Of a DNA stretch of 64,000 nt, positions 53,059 through 62,319 are shown piece by piece. The position numbers were made by a program, and so were the translations under genes. A model generated the notes under the pieces. That model ran no database searches and was not told where the DNA came from. It worked only from the letters and a program-made list of their open reading frames with translations. The stretch covers positions 1 to 64,000 of the forward strand of contig VGGR01000007.1 of the NCBI GenBank assembly GCA_016868585.1. The letters are read 5' to 3'. The DNA is from Bacteroidota bacterium (GTDB lineage: Bacteria > Bacteroidota > Bacteroidia > Chitinophagales > Chitinophagaceae). Position 1 is the first letter of the stretch, and each line of letters begins with the position of its first letter.

Positions 53059-54336
53059 ATGAGAATACTTTTATTAGGTTCCGGAGGGAGGGAGCATGCA
53101 TTTGCCTGGAAAATCAGTCAAAGCCCCCTTTGCACAGCCTTATTTATTGCGCCGGGTAATGCAGGTACAAAAGGGTTGGGGCAACATTTTTCATTTAGTG
53201 TTACTGATTTTGAAGCGATCAAAGCTTGTTGTATGCAGCAAGCAATTGATATGGTGATAGTGGGCCCGGAGGAACCACTGGTCAAGGGTCTGGTTGAATT
53301 TTTACGGGCCGAACCACTTCTCCGATCATTATTCATTATTGGTCCCGGGCAACAGGGTGCCGCACTAGAAGGGAGCAAGGCATTTGCCAAAGCTTTTATG
53401 CAGCGGCATGGAATTCCAACCGCTTCTTACCGGGAGTTTACTCAAGAAAATTATCAGGCGGGGTTAGATTATTTACAAATACATTCCTTACCCATTGTAT
53501 TGAAAGCCGATGGGCTGGCAGCGGGTAAGGGGGTTTTAATTTGTGCTACGCATCAAGAAGCCATATTGAGATTTGAAGAAATGATACAGTCTTCCAAATT
53601 TGGAGAAGCCGGAAAAAAAGTAGTAGTAGAAGAATTTTTACAGGGTATAGAGATCTCTGTGTTTGCGCTTACTGATGGCAAAAATTATGTGCTATTGCCC
53701 GAGGCAAAAGATTACAAACGAATTGGGGAGGGCGATTGCGGCTTGAACACAGGCGGAATGGGTGCGGTAAGTCCCGTGCCGTTTGTAGATGCCATTCTCT
53801 GGGAAAAAATAAAATCTCTGGTAGTGGATCCTACCATCATGGGGTTGCAAAAAGATGGTATTCCTTACTGTGGTTTTGTTTTTTTCGGGTTTATGATAGT
53901 TAAAGGCGAACCCTTTGTGATCGAGTATAACTGTAGAATGGGCGACCCTGAAACAGAAGCAGTAATGCCCCGTCTGCAATCTGATCTGGTGGAGCTATTG
54001 GCAGCAGCAGCCACAGGGGAATTGAAAAATTACGTTATTGAAACAGATCCAAGAACTGCATGCACGGTGGTGGCTGTTAGCGGAGGGTATCCCGAAGATT
54101 ATAAAAAAGGATTTTCCATTCAAGGACTGGATCAATTACCAGACTCTGCATTGGTGTTTCATATGGGTACGCAGCAAGAAGGAGATCAGATCATTACCAG
54201 TGGTGGCCGAGTTCTTGCCGTAACCGCATTTGGTAATTCAGTTACTGAAGCAGCTGAGGCCGCTAGCACAACTCAGTCTGTCCTTCAGTTTGAAGGAAAG
54301 TACTATCGACGAGATATAGGATTTGAATTCAAATAA
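53059..54336 (+). CDS. purD: Phosphoribosylamine-glycine ligase
   Basis: A 425-residue ATP-grasp enzyme. It has the N-terminal GSGGREHAFAWKI, IVGPEEPLVKGL, LKADGLAAGKGVLIC in the ATP-grasp domain, PEAKDYKRIGEGDCGLNTGGMGAVSP and EYNCRMGDPETEAVMPR. It makes glycinamide ribonucleotide, the second purine step, from the phosphoribosylamine produced by PurF. A one-mismatch -7 box TACTTTCG lies 24 bases upstream. The last 34 bases overlap the 3' end of the convergent MFS gene. Confidence 0.96.
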   Translation: MRILLLGSGGREHAFAWKISQSPLCTALFIAPGNAGTKGLGQHFSFSVTDFEAIKACCMQQAIDMVIVGPEEPLVKGLVEFLRAEPLLRSLFIIGPGQQGAALEGSKAFAKAFMQRHGIPTASYREFTQENYQAGLDYLQIHSLPIVLKADGLAAGKGVLICATHQEAILRFEEMIQSSKFGEAGKKVVVEEFLQGIEISVFALTDGKNYVLLPEAKDYKRIGEGDCGLNTGGMGAVSPVPFVDAILWEKIKSLVVDPTIMGLQKDGIPYCGFVFFGFMIVKGEPFVIEYNCRMGDPETEAVMPRLQSDLVELLAAAATGELKNYVIETDPRTACTVVAVSGGYPEDYKKGFSIQGLDQLPDSALVFHMGTQQEGDQIITSGGRVLAVTAFGNSVTEAAEAASTTQSVLQFEGKYYRRDIGFEFK

Positions 54337-55517
54337 ACCCCTATCCACCCCGCTGCTACTATTGCAGCGAACGATGTGGTAATAAAGGTGGCTATAGCGC
54401 CCCAGGTGACCCAAATAAACCCGGCAAGTATACTTGCTACTAATGCCCCGATACTTTCAGTTGAGCTAAAAAAACCAAGTGCAGTTCCCCGTTCTTCAGG
54501 GGCCGATTGATTACTGACCCACGCTTTGATCAATCCTTCTGTAGCCCCTGCGTAAAGTCCATAACAGCCAAATAAAAAAAGTAACCCATTTATACCCGGA
54601 CTGCTTGCCAATCCGGCATAAACCATTGCATAGAGAAAAAAGCCTCCAATCAGCACCGGTTTGTATCCCAGTTTATCCGCAAGCGTACCTAAAAAAGGAG
54701 CACTGCCAGCATAGACCAGATTGTAAAAAATATATATGGCAAGTGTAGCCGTATCCGCATCCAGTAAAACTTGCCCCCACTTGAAATGTTGCCCATCCAG
54801 CAGCGTTCTGGTAAATAAAATCAGAAATAAGTCAGCACTGTTGAACAGTAGAAAGATCCAAAAACCAGGCATGACCTTTTTAAAAGTAGGGCTGGCTCTT
54901 TTCCAGTAATGGAAATAGGCAAAGAATCCCTTTTGTTGTGCCATCAATGGAACAAATTTTTTCTCACGGATAAAAAAAGTCATTAACACTGAAAGAATTC
55001 CGGGAATAAAAGCCAGCAGGAACAACGCGCGAAATTCCCCAGGATGGGTAGATAGAAAGGCCAAGGCCAGCAAGGGTCCCAAAGCTGCCCCGAATGTGTC
55101 CATTCCTCGATGAAATCCAAAAACCTGTCCTCGATTTTCAGCCCTAACCTCTTGTGCCAACATAGCATCCCGGGCTGCCGTACGTACCCCTTTCCCCAAC
55201 CGATCCGTGGTTCGTGCTAAAAATACTCCAATGACACTACTGGTTAGACCCATGACTGGTTTGGAAACGGCGCTCAATAAGTATCCCCATTGTACAAAGG
55301 GTAGTCGGGAGCCTTTGCGGTCGCTCCAGGCGCCAAAACTTCCCTTGCTGATTCCTGCTATAAAATTTACCACTCCTTCCAAAGTGCCAATCAAAAACAC
55401 GCTGAATCCTATTTGTTTCAGGTAAACCGGGATCACCGGATATAACATTTCGCTGGCCACATCTGCTAACAGACTGACCAGCGATAAGATCCAAATGGTT
55501 CGGGTTAAGATCCGCAT
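54303..55517 (-). CDS. MFS transporter
   Basis: The ATG at 55517 (MRILTRTIWILSLVSLLADVASEM) is the natural start; the 49 codons before it in the track run into mreB's control region. The 404-residue protein has 12 transmembrane helices. An MFS motif A-like GAWSDRKGSRLPFV occurs after helix 2, GKGVRTAARDAMLAQE follows helix 4, and a second copy GTLADKLGYKPVLIG follows helix 8. The latter motif resembles the MFS group with LADVASEMLYPVIP, annotated as tetracycline or multidrug permease-like, but the cargo is unknown. It overlaps purD by 34 bases and is divergent from mreB. Confidence 0.88.
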   Translation of the reverse strand: MRILTRTIWILSLVSLLADVASEMLYPVIPVYLKQIGFSVFLIGTLEGVVNFIAGISKGSFGAWSDRKGSRLPFVQWGYLLSAVSKPVMGLTSSVIGVFLARTTDRLGKGVRTAARDAMLAQEVRAENRGQVFGFHRGMDTFGAALGPLLALAFLSTHPGEFRALFLLAFIPGILSVLMTFFIREKKFVPLMAQQKGFFAYFHYWKRASPTFKKVMPGFWIFLLFNSADLFLILFTRTLLDGQHFKWGQVLLDADTATLAIYIFYNLVYAGSAPFLGTLADKLGYKPVLIGGFFLYAMVYAGLASSPGINGLLFLFGCYGLYAGATEGLIKAWVSNQSAPEERGTALGFFSSTESIGALVASILAGFIWVTWGAIATFITTSFAAIVAAGWIGVYLNSNPISRR

Positions 55518-55596
55518 GCTTGAAGTTACAATGAAACGGCTTTGAGAAGTTCTCAATTTCCCGCACCTTTGTCTCTCTAAAAAAGTGCGGTAGCAT

Positions 55597-56622
55597 ATGG
55601 GACTTTTTAATTGGTTTACGCAAGAGATTGCTATTGATTTGGGCACAGCTAATACGCTGATCATTCACAATGACGAAGTGGTGGTGAACGAGCCTAGTAT
55701 AGTTGCTTTGAATAGAAATAATCCAAAGGAAGTATTAGCCGTAGGAAAGAAGGCATTGATGATGCATGAAAAAACTCACGAGAGTATACGCACGGTACGT
55801 CCGTTACGTGATGGAGTAATTGCTGATTTCAACGCAGCAGAGTTAATGATTCGTGAGATGATCAAATTGGTGTATCCTAAACGACCGTTATTGCCGCCAA
55901 GTTGGAGAATGATGATTTGTATTCCTTCTTCCATTACCGAAGTAGAAAAGCGTGCGGTTAGAGACAGCGCAGAACAAGCTGGTGCTAAAGAGGTATACTT
56001 GATTCATGAACCTATGGCTGCTGCATTGGGTATTGGTATTGATGTGGAAGAACCCGTGGGCAATATGATCATTGATATTGGAGGCGGAACAACAGGGATC
56101 TCGGTAATTGCATTGGCGGGTATAGTTTGCGATCAGTCAATTCGTATTGCAGGAGACGAATTCACTGCAGACATTATGGAAGCCTTGCGTCGTTATCACT
56201 CTCTGTTGATTGGTGAACGTACGGCTGAGCAAATTAAAATTCAAGTGGGAGCTGCTTTAAAAGATATAGATAATCCTCCGGATGATTTTGCGGTAAATGG
56301 TCGCGACTTGGTTACCGGTATCCCTAAACAAATCATGGTGAGTTACCAGGAGATTGCTGAGGCGCTGGATAAAAGCATCTTTAAAGTTGAAGAAGCGATC
56401 TTGAAAGCACTTGAGCAAACGCCTCCTGAATTAGCCGCAGATATTTATCGACGTGGTTTATACATCACAGGTGGAGGAGCCTTACTACGTGGTTTAGATC
56501 GAAGACTGAGTAGCAAGATCAAACTTCCTGTACATATTGCAGACGATCCATTGAAAAGCGTAGTGCGCGGCACTGGGATCGGATTGAAAAATTACGATCG
56601 GTATCCATTTATTATGCGTTAA
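55597..56622 (+). CDS. mreB: Rod shape-determining protein MreB
   Basis: A 341-residue bacterial actin: phosphate 1 DLGTANTLI, CIPSSITEVEKRAVRDSAEQAGA, phosphate 2 IDIGGGTTGISVI and the adenosine motif ITGGGALLRGLDRRL. MreB filaments position lateral-wall synthesis. It opens a five-gene elongasome operon (mreB-mreC-mreD-mrdA-rodA). Upstream, CACCTTTG is a one-mismatch -7 box, and CCGCAC/GTGCGG (55561-55566, 55585-55590) can pair across it. Confidence 0.97.
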   Translation: MGLFNWFTQEIAIDLGTANTLIIHNDEVVVNEPSIVALNRNNPKEVLAVGKKALMMHEKTHESIRTVRPLRDGVIADFNAAELMIREMIKLVYPKRPLLPPSWRMMICIPSSITEVEKRAVRDSAEQAGAKEVYLIHEPMAAALGIGIDVEEPVGNMIIDIGGGTTGISVIALAGIVCDQSIRIAGDEFTADIMEALRRYHSLLIGERTAEQIKIQVGAALKDIDNPPDDFAVNGRDLVTGIPKQIMVSYQEIAEALDKSIFKVEEAILKALEQTPPELAADIYRRGLYITGGGALLRGLDRRLSSKIKLPVHIADDPLKSVVRGTGIGLKNYDRYPFIMR

Positions 56623-56647
56623 AGGGCGCAATTAAAACGGAACTACG

Positions 56648-57526
56648 TTGCGTAACGTCATCCTATTTATTGGTCGCTATCTAACCTTTTTTACCTTTCT
56701 GTTTTTGCAGACCGTATCACTTTGGTTTTTGTTTAGTTTCAACAAGTTTCATCAAGCGATGTTTTTGCAAACCGCAAATGAAGTAACCGGCGGGATCAAT
56801 AAGCGGTATAAAAATCTGGAGAACTTTTTTTTACAAGGGGAGGAGAATCGTCGTTTACATCTCATGAACGATTCTTTATTAAATCTCTTGTTGCAGCAAA
56901 TAACTTCGCCAGATACTACACGTCAATTAGTAACTGACACCTTATTGATTGATTCCTCCCGTCAATACAGACGCTATTATTTTAGACCGGCCGGCGTTGT
57001 TTATAATTCTACTAATAGTGAAAAGAATTATATCCAGTTAGATCGTGGTTCCATACATGGCGTAGCAGAAAACATGGCTGTGTTAAATGCTGATGGGAGT
57101 GCCGTTGGCATTGTGGTACATGTAAGTCCGCGCTTTTCACAAGTCATGAGTTTACTGCACGTACGTCAAAAAGTAAACGTGTCGCTTCAGAAAACCGGCG
57201 ATTTTGGTACGCTGGAATGGGATGGTAAAGATCCGGGCTTATTATTGTTGAAAGGACTGCCCAAGAGTGTTCCGATCAAATTGGGCGACCCTGTGGTAGT
57301 TAGTCGGTACTCTTTTAATTTTCCTCCCGGTTATCCCGTAGGCACAGTTGCTGAGATTATCAGTGATAAGCGTACAAATTTTTATTTATTGAAAGTAAAG
57401 CCGGCGGCTCGGTTTAATCACCTGCAACATGTATTTGTGGTGGAGAACCTGCAGTTTGCAGAGCAAGCCACCTTGGATCGGGAAACGCGAAAAAAAATTG
57501 ATGATGCTAAAAGGAGTAGTCAATGA
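56648..57526 (+). CDS. mreC: Rod shape-determining protein MreC
   Basis: A 292-residue protein with a short cytoplasmic start and one transmembrane helix (about 11-30). A coiled-coil (about 45-85) and a beta-rich C-terminal MreC domain follow (NYIQLDRGSIHGVAENMAV, GDPVVVSRYSFNFPPGYPVG). It links MreB to the penicillin-binding proteins in the periplasm. The start must be the TTG at 56648: the next in-frame ATG falls after the membrane helix, while the TTG form restores the conserved RNVILFIGRY N-terminus. The last bases overlap mreD by four (ATGA). Confidence 0.95.
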   Translation: MRNVILFIGRYLTFFTFLFLQTVSLWFLFSFNKFHQAMFLQTANEVTGGINKRYKNLENFFLQGEENRRLHLMNDSLLNLLLQQITSPDTTRQLVTDTLLIDSSRQYRRYYFRPAGVVYNSTNSEKNYIQLDRGSIHGVAENMAVLNADGSAVGIVVHVSPRFSQVMSLLHVRQKVNVSLQKTGDFGTLEWDGKDPGLLLLKGLPKSVPIKLGDPVVVSRYSFNFPPGYPVGTVAEIISDKRTNFYLLKVKPAARFNHLQHVFVVENLQFAEQATLDRETRKKIDDAKRSSQ

Positions 57527-58059
57527 GAGAGATAGTTAGAAACCTGCTTCGGGTAGTCCTTTTTTTATTTATTGAAGTATATATACTTCAGCAAATACCC
57601 CATTTGCATCGTTTTATCTCTCCCTCTCTTTATTTCCTGTTTCTGCTTTGGCTGCCTTTTTCGGTTACCCCTCGCACTTTGCTTTGGATAGGCCTTGCAA
57701 CAGGGCTGGTGGTTGACTACTTCTTACAAAGTCCGGGGCTACATGCTTCTGCTTGTCTTTGGCTTTGCTTATTTCGCCCTTTTATGATCGGGATTTTGAC
57801 TCCCCGGGTAAGCAGCGAGTTCAATTATCGTGAACCCTCTCCTCAATCCTTGCTTTGGGCTCCCTACCTTATTTATATATCCCTATTAACGCTGGTGCAC
57901 CATACCTGGTTGGTATTTTTGGAGTGGTTGAGCTTTGGATCTTTCGATGATTTTCTGATCAAAATATTTGCCTCCACGGTCATTTCTCTTTTACTGGTCA
58001 TCCCCATTGAATTGCTATTTCCCCGCAACCTTTCTTTTCGAACCAATGCGGGTCGTTGA
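57523..58059 (+). CDS. mreD: Rod shape-determining protein MreD
   Basis: A 178-residue protein with about five transmembrane helices and a Leu/Phe-rich sequence (YLLFLLWLPFSVTPRTLLWIGLATGLVVDYF), as in MreD. It lies between mreC (four-base ATGA overlap) and mrdA, and assignment rests partly on this order. It belongs to the elongasome, possibly as a regulator of the MreC-PBP2 interaction. A 61-base gap follows, containing a possible internal promoter for mrdA. Confidence 0.88.
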   Translation: MREIVRNLLRVVLFLFIEVYILQQIPHLHRFISPSLYFLFLLWLPFSVTPRTLLWIGLATGLVVDYFLQSPGLHASACLWLCLFRPFMIGILTPRVSSEFNYREPSPQSLLWAPYLIYISLLTLVHHTWLVFLEWLSFGSFDDFLIKIFASTVISLLLVIPIELLFPRNLSFRTNAGR

Positions 58060-58071
58060 TTTTGAAGCAAA

Positions 58072-58102
58072 TTTGGAAAGCCGTTGCAGCCAACTTATTT
58101 TG
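58072..58102 (+). promoter_or_regulatory. Possible internal promoter for mrdA-rodA
   Basis: TTTG at 58072-58075 and TTATTTTG at 58095-58102 (one mismatch to TAnnTTTG, followed by C) are separated by 19 bases. This is the only gap over 30 bases within the operon, 18 bases before the mrdA ATG. Confidence 0.4.
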
Positions 58103-58120
58103 CAATTGGTATAGTGATCC

Positions 58121-60226
58121 ATGGCTATCTATAATCAACCCCGAAGCAATACAATACGCCTAATTGTAATTATCACTTTCTTGATAATTGCACTGCAGTT
58201 GTTCTATTTACAATTAGTGGATCGTCGATATGAGCAGCTGGCAATGGATAATGCGGTATATCCTAAAGTCATTTATCCTGAACGCGGAATTATTTATGAT
58301 CGAAAGGGGAAAGCTATTTTAAATAATACTATCATTTTTGATCTGATGGTAACGCCCGCTGAAGCAAAGGGAATTGGTACGCTTGATTTTTGCAGACTGC
58401 TAAAAATGGACACCAGTGAATTTAGAAAGCGAATGGTGGACGCCATTATTAAAAACACCAGTGTTAGACCTTCCGTTTTTAAAGCCATGCTTACCAAAGA
58501 ACTTCAGGCAAGATTTGAAGAAAATAGCTGGCGTTTTCCCGGATTCAATTTGATGGAACGCCCGCTGCGCACCTATCCTTATCATGCAGCTGCTCATATT
58601 CTAGGTTATATCCGTGAGGCAGATAAACGTGACATTGAACGTTCCAATAATTTTTACAGACAAGGGGACTATGTAGGCAAAACCGGTCTGGAGGCGTACT
58701 ACGAATCGGTGTTGATGGGGCAGCGGGGAGTGCAGTATATGATTAAGGATAATAAAAACAGAATAGTGGGTGCGTATGAAGGGGGCGAATATGATACGGC
58801 TGCTATCGCAGGAAGAAGTTTGCATACGCATATCGATATTGAATTACAACAATTGGCAGAGGCATTGATGAGCAATAAAGTGGGTGGTTTGGTTGCCATT
58901 GACCCCAATACAGGAGGGATACTTTCTATGGTATCTGGGCCTAATTACGATCCTAACGATCTATCTGGTTCGGAGGGGAGCAGGAATTTTAGCAGAATGC
59001 AATTAGACGTTTCGGGACCCATGCTCAATCGTGCCATTGCAGGACGTTACGAACCTGGTTCTACTTATAAGCCCTTAGGTGCGTTAATTGCACTAAACGA
59101 AAAAGTAGTGAATGCTGCTTATGGTTATCCTTGTGGAGGCAGATATACCTTGTGTGGACATGGTAAACCAGAGTGTACGCATGCGGGTGGTGGACACGCA
59201 GCTAGTTTACGTTTAGCTATTGCCAATTCCTGTAATGCATACTTTGCGCACATTTATCGGCTGACGGTAGACAATCCAAAGTATACAAATGTCTGCGATG
59301 GGTATATGCATTGGAAGGAATATATGAATGCATTTGGGCTAGGAGTACGATTGGGGGTAGATCTTCCCAACGAGAGCACTGGCGGTATTCCAGACACCAT
59401 GGTTTATAACCGGGAAAATGCAGGACGATGGACTTCTTGCACAAATCTAACGTTAGGGATCGGGCAGGATAAAATGCAAACAACGCCTTTGCAAATGGCC
59501 AATGCCATGTGTATTATTGCTAATAAAGGATTTTATTATACACCCCATTTTGTAAAGGAGATCGAGGGAGAGGGGCCCGCTGATCAAATCCGGTTAAATC
59601 GGTTTCAAAAAAAACATAATGTATTGGCCAATATTCCTGACGCAGTATTCAATGAAGTGATAGAGGGCATGAGTGATGTGGTAAAGGTTGGAACGGCCAG
59701 AGGTGCCCAAATTGAAGGAATAGAAGTGTGTGCCAAAACAGGTACGGCAGAAAATTATACCATACTGGACCGACGTAGGATTAAGCTGCCAGATAATTCA
59801 ATGTTTGTTTGCTTTGCCCCCAAAGAAAATCCAAAGATTGCCATAGCGGTATTTGTGCAGAATGCAGGCTTCGGGGCAACTTGGGCTGCTCCTATTGCTC
59901 GAATGATGATGGAAAAATATTTGGTGGATACGTTAACGGCTAACAGCAAATTGGATTCAGCAAGAATTGCTTCTACCAATTTAATGCCCAGTTATTATAA
60001 ACGCTTACAGTATAAGGAAGATTCTATTCGGGCCTTCAAGTGGTTTCAGGTTACTAAAGACAGTTCTTATATTGATCGATTCTCCATGCAAGATCCGGCA
60101 ATGGGGCCGCAATCTCCATTCCGAAAGAATCCCGCTGAACAGCGGTTGCCTAACTGGGTTATCCTTTTATCAAATAGTAGCTTACCGGAACGGGCACTAA
60201 AGCAAATAAAAATATTTTCGGCATGA
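58121..60226 (+). CDS. mrdA: Penicillin-binding protein 2 (peptidoglycan transpeptidase)
   Basis: A 701-residue class B PBP. An N-terminal membrane helix (about 11-30) is followed by the pedestal domain (about 40-230, YPERGIIYDRKGK). The transpeptidase domain has the SxxK nucleophile in EPGSTYKPLGA, SxN in ANSCNAYFAH and KTG in CAKTGTAEN. It cross-links peptidoglycan during elongation with RodA. The C-terminal ~90 residues after the last motif form a polar tail common in Bacteroidota. The stop overlaps the rodA start (ATGA). Confidence 0.96.
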   Translation: MAIYNQPRSNTIRLIVIITFLIIALQLFYLQLVDRRYEQLAMDNAVYPKVIYPERGIIYDRKGKAILNNTIIFDLMVTPAEAKGIGTLDFCRLLKMDTSEFRKRMVDAIIKNTSVRPSVFKAMLTKELQARFEENSWRFPGFNLMERPLRTYPYHAAAHILGYIREADKRDIERSNNFYRQGDYVGKTGLEAYYESVLMGQRGVQYMIKDNKNRIVGAYEGGEYDTAAIAGRSLHTHIDIELQQLAEALMSNKVGGLVAIDPNTGGILSMVSGPNYDPNDLSGSEGSRNFSRMQLDVSGPMLNRAIAGRYEPGSTYKPLGALIALNEKVVNAAYGYPCGGRYTLCGHGKPECTHAGGGHAASLRLAIANSCNAYFAHIYRLTVDNPKYTNVCDGYMHWKEYMNAFGLGVRLGVDLPNESTGGIPDTMVYNRENAGRWTSCTNLTLGIGQDKMQTTPLQMANAMCIIANKGFYYTPHFVKEIEGEGPADQIRLNRFQKKHNVLANIPDAVFNEVIEGMSDVVKVGTARGAQIEGIEVCAKTGTAENYTILDRRRIKLPDNSMFVCFAPKENPKIAIAVFVQNAGFGATWAAPIARMMMEKYLVDTLTANSKLDSARIASTNLMPSYYKRLQYKEDSIRAFKWFQVTKDSSYIDRFSMQDPAMGPQSPFRKNPAEQRLPNWVILLSNSSLPERALKQIKIFSA

Positions 60227-61560
60227 GGAACAATGCTGCGATATCAAAGGGAATTGACTGGAGCTTGGTTTGGATCTATTTTGTTTTAATGGTAATAGGA
60301 TTGTCTGCCATCTTTGCGGCTACTTACCAGGAAGGTGATCCCGTTTTGCAAAGTTTTATTGCTTTTAAAACCGACTATAGTAAGCAGTTTTATTTCTGGG
60401 GTATGGCCTTGATGGTTGGTTTTATTATTCTATTGACCGATAGTAAATTTTTCCCTACCACGGCCAATTTCTGGTATGCAGTAGGGATTATATTATTGCT
60501 CCTGGTATTTCCCTTCCACTCCAGAATTAAAGGAACAGAATCGATCATTCGAATAGGGGCATTTAATTTTCAGCCAGCTGAGTTTTGTAAAATAGTTGTA
60601 GCCTTGGCACTGGCAAAATATTTTTCACGTCCTGAAACAGATTTCAATCGTGCGGGCAGTCAGTTTACTGCAGCGTTACTTGTGTTGATTCCGGCTGGCT
60701 TAGCTATACTACAACGCGAAACGGGATTGGCATTGGTCTATTTCTCCTTTTTCCTTATGATGTATCGAGAAGGATTGCCATCCATCATCCCCACCATTGG
60801 CTTTTCTTTTGCTATATTAATTATTGCCAGCATTCTTATTCCTCCCAATATATTGGCCGTACTGCTATCGGTCATTGCCATACTGTTGATTTATTTTTCC
60901 CGAAGACAGATTCGGAGACGTCGCCAGATTTTAACCTCGGTACTGTTTATCTGGGCCATTGCAGTTGGTATACAGCGATTTGCAGTGCCTTTTATTTTTG
61001 AAAAAGTTTTACAAAAGCATCAGGTAGAACGTATCTACAATCTGTTTGGGAAAGACAATCCTTACGATCCCCAACAACGTGTGTTGTCGGAGGATGCTTC
61101 CAAAAAAAAGAAGGAAAGAGGTAGCAGTTATAATGTTCGTCAGTCCAAGATTGCCATTGGGAGTGGAGGATTTTTTGGAAAAGGGATCTTTAGTGCCACA
61201 CAAACACGTTATGATTTTGTACCTGAACAACGAACCGATTTTATTTTTTGTACCGTTGGTGAAGGATTTGGTTTTCTAGGCAGCATGCTGTTATTGGGTC
61301 TTTATCTAACGCTATTATTAAAAATGATCAATATCGCGGAGCGGCAACGCAGTACATATAGTCGTGTATATGCTTATGGTGTTTTATCTGTTTTCTTTTT
61401 TCACATCGTGGTTAATATGGCCATGACAATTGGATTGGCCCCTGTTATTGGAATACCCCTCCCTTTTATTAGTTATGGGGGCACTGCTCTGCTAACTTTT
61501 ACCGTGTTGCTTGCCATATTAATTCGTCTTGATGCAGATCGTCAGATGGTAATTCGCTAA
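60223..61560 (+). CDS. rodA: Peptidoglycan glycosyltransferase RodA
   Basis: A 445-residue SEDS protein with about ten transmembrane helices. The catalytic-loop region follows RVLSEDASKKKKERGSSYNVRQSKIAIGSGGFFGKG, and the ending is typical (GLAPVIGIPLPFISYGGTALLTF). It is longer than E. coli RodA (370 residues) through an extended loop around residues 205-300, including the Lys-rich DASKKKKERG, as in other Bacteroidota. It polymerises lipid II together with PBP2. It is the last gene of the mre/mrd operon, with a four-base overlap with mrdA. Confidence 0.95.
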   Translation: MRNNAAISKGIDWSLVWIYFVLMVIGLSAIFAATYQEGDPVLQSFIAFKTDYSKQFYFWGMALMVGFIILLTDSKFFPTTANFWYAVGIILLLLVFPFHSRIKGTESIIRIGAFNFQPAEFCKIVVALALAKYFSRPETDFNRAGSQFTAALLVLIPAGLAILQRETGLALVYFSFFLMMYREGLPSIIPTIGFSFAILIIASILIPPNILAVLLSVIAILLIYFSRRQIRRRRQILTSVLFIWAIAVGIQRFAVPFIFEKVLQKHQVERIYNLFGKDNPYDPQQRVLSEDASKKKKERGSSYNVRQSKIAIGSGGFFGKGIFSATQTRYDFVPEQRTDFIFCTVGEGFGFLGSMLLLGLYLTLLLKMINIAERQRSTYSRVYAYGVLSVFFFHIVVNMAMTIGLAPVIGIPLPFISYGGTALLTFTVLLAILIRLDADRQMVIR

Positions 61561-61563
61561 TCC

Positions 61564-61571
61564 TACCTTTG
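61564..61571 (+). promoter_or_regulatory. -7 box TACCTTTG for the MBL hydrolase
   Basis: Exact TAnnTTTG followed by CCGC and then the ATG at 61576, a four-base gap. The box begins three bases after the rodA stop. Confidence 0.5.
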
Positions 61572-61575
61572 CCGC

Positions 61576-62319
61576 ATGAAAGTTATTCCCCTGTCAGAAG
61601 GTTGGTTTATTGTTGACAAGACCAAACAATTTGTTCCCTTTCATTCAACGCAGGATCAATTACAGGATTTTCCGGCCGGTAGTTTGTTAGTAGAGATCCA
61701 GCCTTTTGTAGTGTGTACTGCCAGGGAAGTTATTTTACTGGATACCGGGCCGGGTTATCGTGTAGAGGGAATGCTGCAGTTGCATGTTAATTTAGGCAAA
61801 GCGGGCATTGATCCACTTTCGGTTACGAAGGTTATACTTTCTCACTTACATAAGGATCACTGTGGCGGTATGATCGAGATAGAAGGGGATTTAATTAAAC
61901 CAGCTTTCCCCAATGCTACTTATTATGTGCAGGAAGCTGAATTGCAATATGCCGCACAGCATATGGGTTCCTCTTATCCTGCAACCCCCGTTGAATGGAT
62001 ATCCGCTTATAGCAATGTGGTTCGGTTACAGGGAGATCAACAAATAGATGATTTAATAACCTGTGCGCTATCTGGCGGACATGCCCGTTTCCACCAAAGT
62101 ATTTTGATCAGTGAGAACAATAATATAGTTTTTTACGGGGGCGATGAAGCTCCTCAGTTACAACAGATGCGTCATCGGTTTGTGGCTAAGTACGACTTTG
62201 ATGGCAGGCGTGCTATGGAGTTGAGACAGCAATGGTGGATGCAGGGCCAACAAGAAGGTTGGACCTTCCTCTTTTATCACGATGTAAAAAATCCTACTTT
62301 TTCTTTTCAGTTGCCTTAA
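61576..62319 (+). CDS. MBL-fold metallo-hydrolase
   Basis: A 247-residue metallo-beta-lactamase fold protein. The metal motif is SHLHKDHCGG (HxHxDH), with other ligands in LSGGHARFHQS and FYGGDEAPQ. LLDTGPG is the typical second strand. The group includes quorum-quenching lactonases and general hydrolases; the substrate is not predictable. It has no signal peptide, so it is cytoplasmic. It follows rodA by 15 bases, but a -7 box in the gap suggests independent transcription. The stop overlaps the convergent Spy-like gene by four bases. Confidence 0.88.
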   Translation: MKVIPLSEGWFIVDKTKQFVPFHSTQDQLQDFPAGSLLVEIQPFVVCTAREVILLDTGPGYRVEGMLQLHVNLGKAGIDPLSVTKVILSHLHKDHCGGMIEIEGDLIKPAFPNATYYVQEAELQYAAQHMGSSYPATPVEWISAYSNVVRLQGDQQIDDLITCALSGGHARFHQSILISENNNIVFYGGDEAPQLQQMRHRFVAKYDFDGRRAMELRQQWWMQGQQEGWTFLFYHDVKNPTFSFQLP

